64,000 nt of DNA from Sipunculus nudus (Eukaryota; Annelida; Sipuncula; Golfingiida; Sipunculidae): positions 32,756,340 to 32,820,339 of the forward strand of contig CM049322.1 in the NCBI GenBank assembly GCA_026874595.1, given 5' to 3'. Made by a program: the position numbers and the translations under genes. Positions 13,410-27,309 of this stretch are shown one piece after another. Positions within the stretch are counted from its first letter, which is position 1; every line of letters starts with the position of its first letter. Under the pieces are notes generated by a model. That model saw only the letters and a program-made list of their open reading frames with translations. It had not been told where the DNA came from and searched no databases.

Positions 13410-13709
13410 AATAGTGTGTTTAGTTACACACAGGTGGCAGCAGATGTCCAGTGACTCTGTCGTGCTCCAGGCTTCCATCCAAGAAGTTCTTTCCTGTTTA
13501 ACATGTAGAAGTAACTTAAACCAAGTTACCTCCCCTTAATAATGGTATTATTTCTTTCACTCAAAAAGACAGGTTTGAGACGTCTGCTCAGCTTTACCCA
13601 TACGTTGTCACTCCAGCTGAACTTCGGACAATTTTATAGGTGTTATATTAGTTCTATAATTTACCGCTAGATGGCAGAGTGCAGCGACCGGTCCAGAATC
13701 TTGAGAGAT
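13410..13709. repeat. internal old duplication, copy 2 (partner 11,435-11,720)
   Basis: It is colinear with 11,435-11,720 from 'aatagtgtgtttag' to 'gaccggtccagaatc', with many substitutions and small indels. In unit B it carries an extra ~16 bp near its end. Confidence 0.75.
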
Positions 13710-14918
13710 CTGAGTACACTACATGTGCATGTGCCCAAGTTGACAAAGAGAAAAACCGCGTGACCTTAGGTTGCTGGTTGCGCAAATTTATAAGTTAAAA
13801 GGTCACTGACCAGTTGCAAAACGCCTTTTGCGAAACTCTCGTTCGTCCGACCTGCCCCCTGATGTGAATTATGTAGCGGCCCCATTTGTTATATATAAAC
13901 ACGTGGATGTAAAACAAGAAAAGTCAGCGTTCGTTGGGACCGACGTTTTCTTATCTTTTTTTATTTAATAAAAGTTCGAAGAATTATATCTATTTAATAG
14001 ACATCAGATACTTGAATAGGTCCCCTTAAATTTACCCCTTTTTAAGTCTTTTTTTTTTTTCCGGCAAGCACTGCGCACAAGGTCCGTACGTTTCACATGA
14101 ACCTTGCAATCAAATAAATCCTCTCAGTTTTGGGACTTGCCGGGGAAACCTCTCCAACCTAAACACATATTTAGATTCAAAGAGCCAGGGGCACTAGGGG
14201 TGTATTAGTGACACAGATCAGCAAATGTCCCACCTTCTGTTATTTTCGATGTGTTTAGAAATTGTCTCATTATTCAAACTGGACTTTTGGCATATCTCTC
14301 TTATATGTCTAGTATAATTAAACAGAAAAGCCGTGAGTGTAAAATATTTATTAATAAGAATATTAAAAATGTTACTTTTTCACAGCTTTCTCGTAACGGG
14401 GGGGAGGAGTGAAATATGTTTTCAATGTCGTTGGGTACTTGTTTGGTTGGCTGGTATAACATTATTTAAAAAGATAAAGAATGAATTTGTTACATGCAGG
14501 GTTGGAGAAAAACATATTTTGAAGTGTACCTCATACCTGGTTTATTAGTTATTATGACCCTGGTACAGGTATTTATTTTGTCTTAGACGACTTCTCTAGT
14601 TGTCCAAACGTTGATCCCCCTCAGAAGTATGGTAATATGGGTAATGAGATGAACATTGACATCACATCTATTTACACCAATTTCATAGTTGATCCACTGG
14701 TTTTGCACGAGTTAGTGGATTACTTCCCCGTGCATGTTTGATCTTATCAGTGACGTCACCACATACATCCTGGCGTGCCAGATCAAAACCACGCGCTAAC
14801 ACGAGTTTAACTTTCCCAAAATACTAGGTTTTCTCCATTTTAATGAGGAAGCTTTATAGTTATATTTAAGCTAATGATCGTATTCTTTATACATAAATAA
14901 CAGCACACATACACACAA

Positions 14919-14922
<4 letters not shown>

Positions 14923-14993
<71 letters not shown>
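14923..14993. repeat. (AT)n-(AG)n compound microsatellite, unit A
   Basis: An AT dinucleotide tract is followed directly by an AG tract. The following ~180 bp repeats 'ggtagagact' and 'ggtagaaac' words in both orientations. The 102-residue minus-strand frame across it is low complexity and not a gene. Confidence 0.9.
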
Positions 14994-15000
<7 letters not shown>

Positions 15001-18000
15001 GTCAGGGTAGAGACTGCGATATGGTAGAATCGGAGTGTCTACTGGTAGAAACGACGACCAGAGTCTCTGCTGGTCGAAACCACAGTCGGAATCTCTACCA
15101 GTAGAAACTCTGCTTCTATTGGTAGAGACTCCAATCACAGTTGCTCGCAGTAGAAACTGATAGGAACTCTCTAATTCTGTTGGTGCAATCCCCAAATAAG
15201 TTTTCTGCGGTAAAAAATGTCACAGGAAGAAAAGTCACTAATTTGGGTAGGGAAAACAGTCATAAAATATTGTTTAAGGGGTATATTTAAAAATAAAATA
15301 TGTGACGTTTCTTCATACCTAAAATAATGATTTATTTATTGTGACTTTTTCCTCCTTCAAAAACCTGTGACTTTCTACCTCTTTGTCCTTGATACTAACT
15401 ACTCAATGGGTGTGAAGCATATCACAGGCAAGGAACAATTGAGTTGTAAAAATATTACCCTTGATCTTTGTTCTTCTAACAAAACTACTCACTATGTGGG
15501 AAAGATATCACAGCTAAGGCATTAATTAGGTGTTTGTCCTTCTAAAAACTCACTAGGTAGGAAAGATATCATATGTAAGGCATAAATTAGGTGTGAAATG
15601 TTTACCTTTAATGTATGCCCTTGTAACCAAACTACTCTGTGAAAGCTGTCACAGTTAAGATGTTAATTAGAGGTGTAAATGTAAAAATGGCAGGACTCTC
15701 ATGTTCAACAAAATGTCATCCATCATCTGTTGGGATGTGCCAGAACAAATTATATGAATATTTCACACATTGTAACTTATAATGTGACAGTATTACTTGT
15801 ATTGTAGCTGACGAAAATTCTAAGCACAATGTTCGTATGTAAAATTATTGTTAATTAATGAATAAAGAGTTTATTGATTATGCTTCCTTTCCCTTTTTGT
15901 CATTGATAAATGACAAAGTTGTGATATAGTTCAGAAAACAGTGTTCATGTGCGTATAAAGTACATTTAATGTTAAAAATGTTTATAAATGTCTTGCGTAA
16001 AATTCTTGTGCAAAGTACTCTGTGAATTTAATTAATTAAGTTGTTTAGAAACCAAAGTGTTCTTATGTAAAATAAACTGTGAATGAATTAAGTAGTTTAG
16101 AAACTACAGTGTTCTAATGTATAATAATGTAGAATTCAATGAACAAAGATGTTTAGAAACTGTAGTGTTCTTGTGTATAATAAAGTACAATTCAATGATT
16201 ATAAGATGTTTAGAAGCTGCAGCATTCTTGTGTATATAAATTAATGATTATGAATGATAAATGTATGAAGTATGAATAATGATTATGAAATATTTCACAA
16301 TTACATATCTCACTCTGCAATAAATTGTGTGTAAATGGCATTATGGTTTAAAACACGGTTAAAAACAAGAAAAAAGACAGGTAATTCTCTCTTTATTAGA
16401 TACAAAATATATAACTAATACATACAACGGAATGAAATGCACAGTACATGATGCGCAATGAGACAAAATACATATGACGCAATGAGGAAATTATGTACAG
16501 AACATAAAGAGAGACAAGGGCTTTGCACGGATGATAAACTATATATACGAATATTTCAAGGGATGAGTTATAATTGTGAAGTTATTCAAGACATTTTCAA
16601 TTTTACTATGTAAGACAATGTGTATAGCATTTAAACCCAAAGAACCTTGAAACATAAACCTTATCTCAATGGAAAGAATATGATAATCATGGAAATTCAG
16701 CATTCAGATTCACGCTTTATTTTGGAGAAACATGAGGAAATTTCCCTGTGTGAAAGTTTATCATTCAATACAGAAAAAAAAAATACTAAACATTTCAAGT
16801 AAATTAGGAATTTCAAGATATGCTTAAATTACCAGGGCCTTTCCCATCCTACCAACGAAAAAGCTATTACATGAAATTACCAAAATCTCCAGTCACTGGG
16901 ATCACATACACACATTTTTTACAAAGATCAAGTTCTGATCTTGATCAACTAAACCGATCTGTGTCCTGAATAAAGAAATCGCTTTTTCAGTTTTGTTGAC
17001 CATGATATAACGGAAACCACATAATTCAGAATTCACCTGCATGTGTAATTAACTTCGCGACAAAAATTAATAAAATACTGTTATTTTCCATAACTTGCGT
17101 GTCCGCACATGGCGGCATGGGAAGGGGGACGTGCTGGAACAAAGTTCACAGGGTATATATATGATATGAAATTGTTTACTCGGTTTGCTTATATACACAG
17201 AAATATCCCGCCATCAACTTTCCCATTGTGCATGAAAACACGAATTCTGATTAAAATATTATATCTTCAAGGAAGGTTTTACTTGTTTTTAGTAATATTT
17301 GCTGTGTTGGTGTATAGGTTTTGGTAAAGTTTTGCGAATTTACTGGATAATGAATCTGTATAGCCTTCCATCACCTCATGTCCGCATATTTTTTTACTCA
17401 AAAATTTTGTGAGAGAAAATTGTAATGTAGGTTAGAAGATTAATAAGCCTAATTTTCAACAAGATAAATTAACACCTTACTTGCATAGTATCTTAGGAAG
17501 AAATTATTTTTAAAATATGAGAAAAACGTCTACATTTTACATCATATCAGCCCCACTTATGGCGGTCAAGGTCACTGGTAACATTCAAAAACATCCTCAG
17601 GTGACAGATGCTGATTGGATAATACTCCAAAATGTAAATACTCTAAAAATATGACAAGCTAAAACAAAAATATCTATACTCGTACTAATCTGTCAGATCA
17701 TTAGAAAGAAACAAAAAAAAAATTGTGAAACATAAACTACATATCTATTTTAAAATTCTTTATAGCCATATAAGGCCATCGTTTTCACATACTGCCTTCA
17801 AGGAAATTATTAAAAATATAAACTGTCAAGAAAATTATACCTAAAAACAGTTTACACAGTTTGGTCTGACAGAGTAAAGTGTGATACAACAAGTAACCTT
17901 CAAAGTCAGCTATCACACGGTAAAGGTCATGCTGCGCCACATGTTGCATTTATGTGTAAAATGTGGCAAAATAATTTCAAGTTGCAAGTCTCTTACAATA

Positions 18001-18112
18001 CGTTTCAAGAATAAGAACATGTTCTATTTTAATGCGATATGTTGCACGGTGTTAAGTTGCATTCGCGGGTATAAGCTAATATAATTACAATGGATACGCC
18101 AAGAGGGTTTAC

Positions 18113-18333
18113 GTGTTTTGGGGTCGTGTATACATAAAGAAAGAAAAGGTGTATCGAGAAAAATGTACTAAAGTGTCATACGTGTTTTGGACCGTGTATA
18201 AAAAACTTGCTATACGTGTTTTAGGGCCTTGTATAGAAATAAAACATATACTCCCGTGCCATACTTTGGGGGGGGGGGGGGTGGGGGGGTCATGTATCAA
18301 GAAAAGTGTCCTTCACTGCTATACGTGTTTTGG
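18113..18333. repeat. ~50-bp degenerate tandem array cut by the duplication junction
   Basis: Units contain 'tacgtgttttgg', 'gtcgtgtat' and 'aagaaaaatgtac'. In unit A the array stops abruptly at 'gttttgg' and is joined to the start of unit B. In unit B the same array continues to about 27,790. Confidence 0.75.
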
Positions 18334-21300
18334 CATTTGCAAGCTAAGTTGAATTCGATACTTTTCAGGATTGGCAAACTGTATACCTGTATGATTTATA
18401 ATAAAACTGTTGGCGATCACATACATTTTAGTGGATTTAAACGAGTGTTTGGGTGTGCATTGAATGCGATGTATGTTCTTTTGGATAAAATCATACGCCC
18501 TGGAAACTCATATGGACAAAAAAAATCAATCCCGGATTCATACATGAGCATACATAGTAGTACTTGAAAGCGCCCCCCCCCCCCCCCCCCCCGCCCAGCA
18601 AACCCTCCTTTGCCATAGAGGCCCGAATTCCCTGAATAAATTTTCCATAATTCAAATTGGATGGCAATTGACCCATGCTATATCCTAAATATTCTCGTTG
18701 TTAAATGCAGTTTTAAGGTTCTTGAAAAAAAATATGAAGACATTGTAAACCTAACTGAAAAGCGTGATTTTTCGCACTGACTCGGTTTAAATCAATTGTT
18801 TTATTTCAACTGATCGATGAAAGGACAAGGGTACTTTGCTTTTCTTCTAAATTCTGTGTGGCCTCGCTTGCAACTAGATGCTTCTAGATGCTTCCACCAT
18901 AAAGTACCATCCAACCTTGGGGAATGCTCTGACCTGACCAGTTGTTGGTCGAAACGCTCTAGGTCAAAGTTTCCAACTTATTTTTGTTTTAATAAGATCC
19001 ATTTATATCATTAACATTAAAAAAAAACTTGTCGATCATGAAAATGTCAATTCAAACTAGAAAACACCAGATACCCCATATCTCCAAATATTCTTGATCA
19101 CCAAATATCGTAATATTAATGGGGTCTTGATCGAACTGGGGTTTGGCACGTAAACACAGAAAACTGATGTTTGTCAAGGTTCACAAACGTCATAGCACAG
19201 ACCTACTCTGCCGGACAAAACAAGGGCGGACCAAATGAGGTTACGCCTGGGCATGCAGATAGGCAAACCATCTATTTCAGACATTTTTCACCTAATACTG
19301 GTCGGACTATGCCTTATATCTGCAGCTGGTAAAGAATCTTTTTAACAAAACATGATGATCCAGACAATTTGCCAAATACTGTATTCACTGTTCCTTGGCT
19401 GTCACTTTAATACTGTATTCAGTTTCATCAAAATCCCTGCACAAAGTTAAGAAGGAGAAACCACCCATAAATATTACCCCCTAGCTGAGGTTAAAAGAGC
19501 TGTAGGATTGTCCGTGAATCCCGCGTTATTTTCTACCGAGGGGAAATCAGATAAGGTTGTTACAATAATTATCACCAGAGGTCACTACATTACAGAAATG
19601 GTTATATTTTAAGGGCTCGCCCTTTTAAATGTTAAGTCAGGTAGAAATCACTGATACATTGACGCATTTAATGTATAACGTAGGGGTAGGCCTCTGATTA
19701 TATATTAGGGCCAGTCAGACTTTTTGTCTTCCTTTAAATTTCGAACAATATCAGGCTTATCAATTTTTCGAACTGTTGTGAAATTTTCAGTGTTTAAAAT
19801 CTATAAATTTGCTGACCAGATGCTCCTTTTATTCCATTCAAGATTGATGGGAATTTTCAGGCTGACAGATATATCATGTCACAGCTCTATAAATATACAT
19901 GTACTTGCATTTGATTCTAGTGATAAAATGTAAATAATGTGCTTCAAGAAAAAATGCTCAACTGCCACTTTTAATATAGTGGGACAATCAAATTGTGAAT
20001 AAAATACTTATTATGACTAAGTACTGATTGTTGAGAACAGTTTTATCTTTGTTCTAATACGTTTATATTCGATTTACTTCCAGAGAGGAATTAAGCTGTC
20101 ATGCAACCGATTGTGATACAAATAAGAAGATAATACTCTGGAGATAAGTACATAAATAAAATAAAATACTATAAATATAACCCTGCATGCAATACGCAAA
20201 ATATTAATACGTTTAATATGCTTCCAACTGAACATACGATGGTTAGTTTTATAATGGTTAGTTTTATACAGAATTGACCTACGCAACAGTCTAATTCATA
20301 TATGAGTGACCCACTCAACAGGCCTGTTGCTTCCTCGCAAACAGAGATAGCTAAAAAAAATATGACTTATTCCGGTAACGTCCTAACCATAATATCACTC
20401 ATGTTTATGTAGGCCTGATTTGATTCCAAACAATTCTTACCCAACACACATGAACGGTCTACATTGTCCTCTTAACTACATTTATACCTACACCGCTGGT
20501 GTATTTAAAAGTCCCGGTGCATTGTGGGTGTCAGATTTTGCCTCCAACAATTCCAAAACAGTAGAGTCGTACTCTTGCGAGTCAAAGTATGCACAGTGCG
20601 CAATTCAACCAGACAATAGTGTGTTTAGAGAACTATAGATGGCAGCACAGCCTAGCGATCTCGCTGTTGCGCTCCAGGGTCCCGTCCAAGAAGTGATTTC
20701 CTGTTGAATATGTAGAGATAACTTACACCAAGTCCCTCTCCTAAATGAGGGTATTATTTCTTTTTAACTTCTGAAGGTAGGTTTGCGACGTATTCACAGC
20801 CATAATGAAATAACGTCACTGTAGCTGAACCTCGGCATTATATTAGTTCTATAATTTGCCGCTAGATGGTAGCACCGACCGGTCCAGAATTCTGAGAGAG
20901 CTTCGCAGAACCAAGTCCGACAATTCAGCCTCCATTCAGGAATAGATCGAGTCCAAATACCTGTGGGGAGGGTTTCCCCTCTAATTCAACATGACCCCAA
21001 AGGGGAATCTCATGCAAATTGGCAGGGGGTTCTATGAATATTACCTAAAAACACGCAATAGATAGTGGTTTACTCACATATCCACATGACTTTGTCCAAG
21101 AATAGACTCCCCAAAGCCATCACAACATGACTGCCAGGCTGTTAACAATAGTCAATGGAGGTATCAATTACTTGATTTTCTTGAAAGTAAGTCCCAATAT
21201 TTTCATACATACTAAACGTTAAGTAACAATTTATGTCCCAACTGAGTCAACATAACTGTTGGCCTATTATGCGTAATAACGTAGAGTGTGATGCACGTCC

Positions 21301-21694
21301 CCACGCCAAACACCAAATATCATAATCAGAACCACTTTGGTCAGATCTGACCAAACTTTTCAGGGTAAACTCTCGACAATAGGGGCTGTAACTCTAAACA
21401 AAAAATAAGACAGTTTAAAAATGGCAGCTAAGTAGAACCATGCTGATGAAGAAAACAAATATCGCTCTGTTTTCATTTAAATAAAGGTTCTAGACTTCTG
21501 TCAAACTGTCTGCATGCGGTGGCTGGGGGCTTTCAGGGCGTGGTTGCTGCTGCTCTGTTGGCTCGTCAGACTTCTCGTCGTGACCTCGGTGTAGTGCTGG
21601 TGTTCTGGAGCTGACCTGGGAAGGCGTCTTGGTTATACCTTTACGCTTGACTTAATGTCACAACTAAAAATATCTTCAAAGCCTCCGCATCTAT

Positions 21695-22179
21695 AGCCCT
21701 ATTTACACTAGAAAAATGTGGCGCGCGCTAGACCGGTCCAGAAAAATGTGGAGCGGGCTACATTTTAACTTGCGTTCACACTGTGCCGGACCAAGTGACC
21801 ATGTAGAGCGCGTTACCCTGTCAAGTTAGGCCGCATTGCACGTGGCCCGGCCTAGAATCTGCATTGCGTTTACAGATGAAAACTGCAATCTATAGCGCGG
21901 TCTAGATTGGATTCTCCATTGCGCGCATGGCTAAATCCTAGTCACATGACGGCCGAGTCTTGCTGGAGCGCGCTGTATAGATAGCGCGCTCCACTTCTGT
22001 TTACACACCTTCGAAGCACAAATGTAGGCCGCGCCGCGCTAGAACCTGGAACAGACTCAGACGGGTGGTCAAAATATAGTGCGCTCCAGACCAAAAATCC
22101 TCGAAATCTAGCGCGTTCTGGGGACTACTCGCACGCTAAACGATGTATAGCGCTCCAGAAAAAGTGTGTAAATGGAGCT
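21695..22179. mobile_element. GC-rich TIR element, copy in unit B
   Basis: This is the counterpart of 12,514-12,981. It starts AGCCCTATTTACAC and ends GTGTAAATGGAGCT with TAT on both flanks. It carries about 18 extra GC-rich bases after 'aaatgtaggccg' and the same perfect hairpin (21,964-21,993). Its presence in both units at the same place means it inserted before the duplication. Confidence 0.6.
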
Positions 22180-24137
22180 TATTTCTCTTTACAATATAGG
22201 CCAAATACCAGGGATCTAATTATATTTGAACTTTCGCCGTTTGTTAGGGAGACGACGTGGGCCCCGACTCCACTTTCTCATCGTTCATTCTGAGCCGAAC
22301 CAGAGCGAACACCGCGACAGAAACACACGTAACCTTAACTTTCCATGTGTTTCCCGCCGTTCTGCTGAAATAAATCTTTTTGTAAAGTTCTTGGTTTTCT
22401 TTTCCTACAAGCAAAGCGCACACTGTGAGTACCTTTTACGTGAACCTTGCAGTCATTGCTTTTCAGTGTTGGACATTGTCTCGGAAACCCCTTCAACCTG
22501 GACAAATATTTTGATTCAAAGAGACAGGGGCACCGGAGGACGGAGGTGTATTAATGACATGTGGCGGGAAAGGTGCTCAATGCCCTGCAACTCGCGCAAT
22601 GCTAGTCAATAGTGTGTTTAGTAACACACGGGTGGCAGCAGATGTCTAGTGACTGTCGTGCTCCAGGCTTCCATCCAAGAAGTTCTTTCCTGTTTAACAT
22701 GTAGAAGTAACTTAAACCAAGTTACCTCCCCTTAATAATGGTATTATTTCTTTCACTCAAAAAGACAGGTTTGAGACGTCTGCTCAGCTTTACCCATACG
22801 TTGTCACTCCAGCTGAACTTCGGACAATTTTATAGGTGTTATATTAGTTCTATAATTTACCGCTAGATGGCAGAGTGCAGCGACCGGTCCAGAATCTTGA
22901 GAGATCTGAGTCGAACCGCACTATGTACACTACATGTGCATGTGCCCAAGTTGACAAAGAGAAAAACCGCGTGACCTTAGGTTGCTGGTTGCGCAAATTT
23001 ATAAGTTAAAAGGTCACTGACCAGTTGCAAAACGCCTTTTGCGAAACTCTCGTTCGTCCGACCTGCCCCCTGATGTGAATTATGTAGCGGCCCCATTTGT
23101 TATATATAAACACGTGGATGTAAAACAAGAAAAGTCAGCGTTCGTTGGGACCGACGTTTTCTTATCTTTTTTTATTTAATAAAAGTTCGAAGAATTATAT
23201 CTATTTAATAGACATCAGATACTTGAATAGGTCCCCTTAAATTTACCCCTTTTTAAGTCTTTTTTTTTTTTCCGGCAAGCACTGCGCACAAGGTCCGTAC
23301 GTTTCACATGAACCTTGCAATCAAATAAATCCTCTCAGTTTTGGGACTTGCCGGGGAAACCTCTCCAACCTAAACACATATTTAGATTCAAAGAGCCAGG
23401 GGCACTAGGGGTGTATTAGTGACACAGATCAGCAAATGTCCCACCTTCTGTTATTTTCGATGTGTTTAGAAATTGTCTCATTATTCAAACTGGACTTTTG
23501 GCATATCTCTCTTATATGTCTAGTATAATTGAACAGAAAAGCCGTGAGTGTAAAATATTTATTAATAAGAATATTAAAAATGTTACTTTTTCACAGCTTT
23601 CTCGTAACGGGGGGGGAGGAGTGAAATATGTTTTCAATGTCGTTGGGTACTTGTTTGGTTGGCTGGTATAACATTATTTAAAAAGATAAAGAATGAATTT
23701 GTTACATGCAGGGTTGGAGAAAAACATATTTTGAAGTGTACCTCATACCTGGTTTATTAGTTATTATGACCCTGGTACAGGTATTTATTTTGTCTTAGAC
23801 GACTTCTCTAGTTGTCCAAACGTTGATCCCCCTCAGAAGTATGGTAATATGGGTAATGAGATGAACATTGACATCACATCTATTTACACCAATTTCATAG
23901 TTGATCCACTGGTTTTGCACGAGTTAGTGGATTACTTCCCCGTGCATGTTTGATCTTATCAGTGACGTCACCACATACATCCTGGCGTGCCAGATCAAAA
24001 CCACGCGCTAACACGAGTTTAACTTTCCCAAAATACTAGGTTTTCTCCATTTTAATGAGGAAGCTTTATAGTTATATTTAAGCTAATGATCGTATTCTTT
24101 ATACATAAATAACAGCACACATACACACAAATAAATA

Positions 24138-24138
24138 A

Positions 24139-24201
<63 letters not shown>
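24138..24201. repeat. (AT)n-(AG)n compound microsatellite, unit B
   Basis: This is the counterpart of 14,923-14,993 with a shorter AT tract. Confidence 0.9.
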
Positions 24202-24206
<5 letters not shown>

Positions 24207-27200
24207 GTCAGGGTAGAGACTGCGATATGGTAGAATCGGAGTGTCTACTGGTAGAAACGACGACCAGAGTCTCTGCTGGTCGAAACCACAGTCGGAATCT
24301 CTACCAGTAGAAACTCTGCTTCTATTGGTAGAGACTCCAATCACAGTTGCTCGCAGTAGAAACTGATAGGAACTCTCTAATTCTGTTGGTGCAATCCCCA
24401 AATAAGTTTTCTGCGGTAAAAAATGTCACAGGAAGAAAAGTCACTAATTTGGGTAGGGAAAACAGTCATAAAATATTGTTTAAGGGGTATATTTAAAAAT
24501 AAAATATGTGACGTTTCTTCATACCTAAAATAATGATTTATTTATTGTGACTTTTTCCTCCTTCAAAAACCTGTGACTTTCTACCTCTTTGTCCTTGATA
24601 CTAACTACTCAATGGGTGTGAAGCATATCACAGGCAAGGAACAATTGAGTTGTAAAAATATTACCCTTGATCTTTGTTCTTCTAACAAAACTACTCACTA
24701 TGTGGGAAAGATATCACAGCTAAGGCATTAATTAGGTGTTTGTCCTTCTAAAAACTCACTAGGTAGGAAAGATATCATATGTAAGGCATAAATTAGGTGT
24801 GAAATGTTTACCTTTAATGTATGCCCTTGTAACCAAACTACTCTGTGAAAGCTGTCACAGTTAAGATGTTAATTAGAGGTGTAAATGTAAAAATGGCAGG
24901 ACTCTCATGTTCAACAAAATGTCATCCATCATCTGTTGGGATGTGCCAGAACAAATTATATGAATATTTCACACATTGTAACTTATAATGTGACAGTATT
25001 ACTTGTATTGTAGCTGACGAAAATTCTAAGCACAATGTTCGTATGTAAAATTATTGTTAATTAATGAATAAAGAGTTTATTGATTATGCTTCCTTTCCCT
25101 TTTTGTCATTGATAAATGACAAAGTTGTGATATAGTTCAGAAAACAGTGTTCATGTGCGTATAAAGTACATTTAATGTTAAAAATGTTTATAAATGTCTT
25201 GCGTAAAATTCTTGTGCAAAGTACTCTGTGAATTTAATTAATTAAGTTGTTTAGAAACCAAAGTGTTCTTATGTAAAATAAACTGTGAATGAATTAAGTA
25301 GTTTAGAAACTACAGTGTTCTAATGTATAATAATGTAGAATTCAATGAACAAAGATGTTTAGAAACTGTAGTGTTCTTGTGTATAATAAAGTACAATTCA
25401 ATGATTATAAGATGTTTAGAAGCTGCAGCATTCTTGTGTATATAAATTAATGATTATGAATGATAAATGTATGAAGTATGAATAATGATTATGAAATATT
25501 TCACAATTACATATCTCACTCTGCAGTCCAGTGTGTAAATGGCATTATGGTTTAAAACACGGTTAAAAACAAGAAAAAAGACACAGGTAATTCTCTCTTT
25601 ATTAGATACAAAATATATAACTAATACATACAACGGAATGAAATGCACAGTACATGATGCGCAATGAGACAAAATACATATGACGCAATGAGGTAATTAT
25701 GTACAGAACATATAGAGAGACAAGGGCTTTGCACGGATGATAAACTATATATATACGAATATTGCAAGGGATGAGTTATAATTGTGAAGTTATTCAAGAC
25801 ATTTTCAATTTTACTATATGTAAGACAATGTGTATAGCATTTAAACCCAAAGAACCTTGAAACATAAACCTTATCTCAATGGAAAGAATATGATAATCAT
25901 GGAAATTCAGCATTCAGATTCACGCTTTATTTTTGAGAAACACAGAGGAAATTTCCCTGTGTGAAAGTTTATCATTCAATACAGAAAAAAATACTAAACA
26001 TTTCAAGTAAATTAGGAATTTCAAGATATGCTTAAATTACCAGGGCCTTTCCCATCCTACCAACGAAAAAGCTAATACATGAAATTACCAATATCTCCAG
26101 TCACTGGGATCACACACACATTTTGTAACAAAGATTAAGTTCTGATCTTGATCAACTAAACCGATCTGTGTCCTGAATAAAGAAATCGCTTTTTCAGTTT
26201 TGTTGACCATGATATAACGGAAACCACATAATTCAGAGTTCACTTGCATGTGTAATTAACTTCGCGACAAAAATTAATAAAATACCGTTATTTTCCATAA
26301 CTTGCGTGTCCACACAGGGCGGCATGGGAAGGGGGACGTGCTGGAACAATGTTCACAGGGTATATATATGATATGAAATTGTTTACTTGGTTTGCTTATA
26401 AACACAGAAATATCCCGCCATCAACTGTCCCATTGTGCATAAAAACACGAAATCTGATTAAAATATTATATCTTCAAGGAAGGTTTTTATTGTTTTTAGT
26501 AATATTTGCTGTGTTGGTGTAGGTTTTGGTAAAATTTTGCGAAGCTACTGGATAATGAATCTGTATAGCCTTCCATCACCTCATGTCCGCATATTTTTTT
26601 GCTCAAAAATTTTGTGAGAGAAAATTGTAATGTAGGTTAGAAGATTTATAAGCCTAATTTTCAACAAGATAAATTAACACCTAACTTGCATAGTATCTTA
26701 GGAAGAAATTATTTTTAAAATATGAGAAAAACGTCTACATTTTACATCATATCAGCCCCACTTATGGCGTCAAGGTCACTGGTAACATTCAAAAACATCC
26801 TCAGGTGACAGATGCTGAATGGATAATACTCCAAAATGTAAATACTCTAAAAATATGACAAGCTAAAACAAAAATATCTATACTCGTGCTAATCTGTCAG
26901 ATCATTAGAAAGAAACAAAAAAATTGTGAAACATAAACTACATATCTATTTTAAAATTCTTGATAGCCATATAAGGCCATCGTTTTCACATACTGCCTTC
27001 AAGAAAATTATTGAAAATATAAACTGTCAAGAAAATTATACCTGAAAACAGTTTACACAGTTTGGTTTGACAGAGTAGAGGGAAGTGTGATACAACAAGT
27101 AACCTTCAAAGTCAGCTATCACACGGTCAAGGTCATGCTGCGCCACATGTTGCATTTATGTGTAAAATGTGGCAAAATAATTTCAAGTTGCAAGTCTCTT

Positions 27201-27309
27201 ACAATACGTTTCAAGAATAAGAACATGTTCTATTTTAATGCGATATGTTGCACGGTGTTAAGTTGCATTCGCGGGTATCAGCTAATATAATTACAATGGA
27301 TACGCCAAG

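Larger units (their letters stand above)
9154..18333. repeat. 9.2-kb tandem duplication, unit A
   Basis: The 9,180-bp segment starting 'catttgcaagctaagttg' is repeated directly and immediately at 18,334, nearly identical throughout by eye. Differences are single bases, changes in poly-C, AT and GA tract length, and indels of about 16-18 bp (near 12,849 and 13,711). The left edge follows 'acctgacgagttg' and the right edge falls inside a ~50-bp tandem array at 'tacgtgttttgg'. No recognisable gene is inside; the longest conserved open frame (13,028-13,414) lacks an ATG and overlaps repeats. Confidence 0.93.

Noticed and set aside
13028-13414. 128-codon plus-strand frame, also at 22,226-22,612
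   Set aside because: It starts at TTG with no upstream ATG, overlaps an internal duplicated block, and its conservation follows simply from the recent 9.2-kb duplication.
14887-15195. 102-codon minus-strand frame, also at 24,099-24,401
   Set aside because: The core is poly Leu-Ser and Tyr-Ile from the AG and AT microsatellites.
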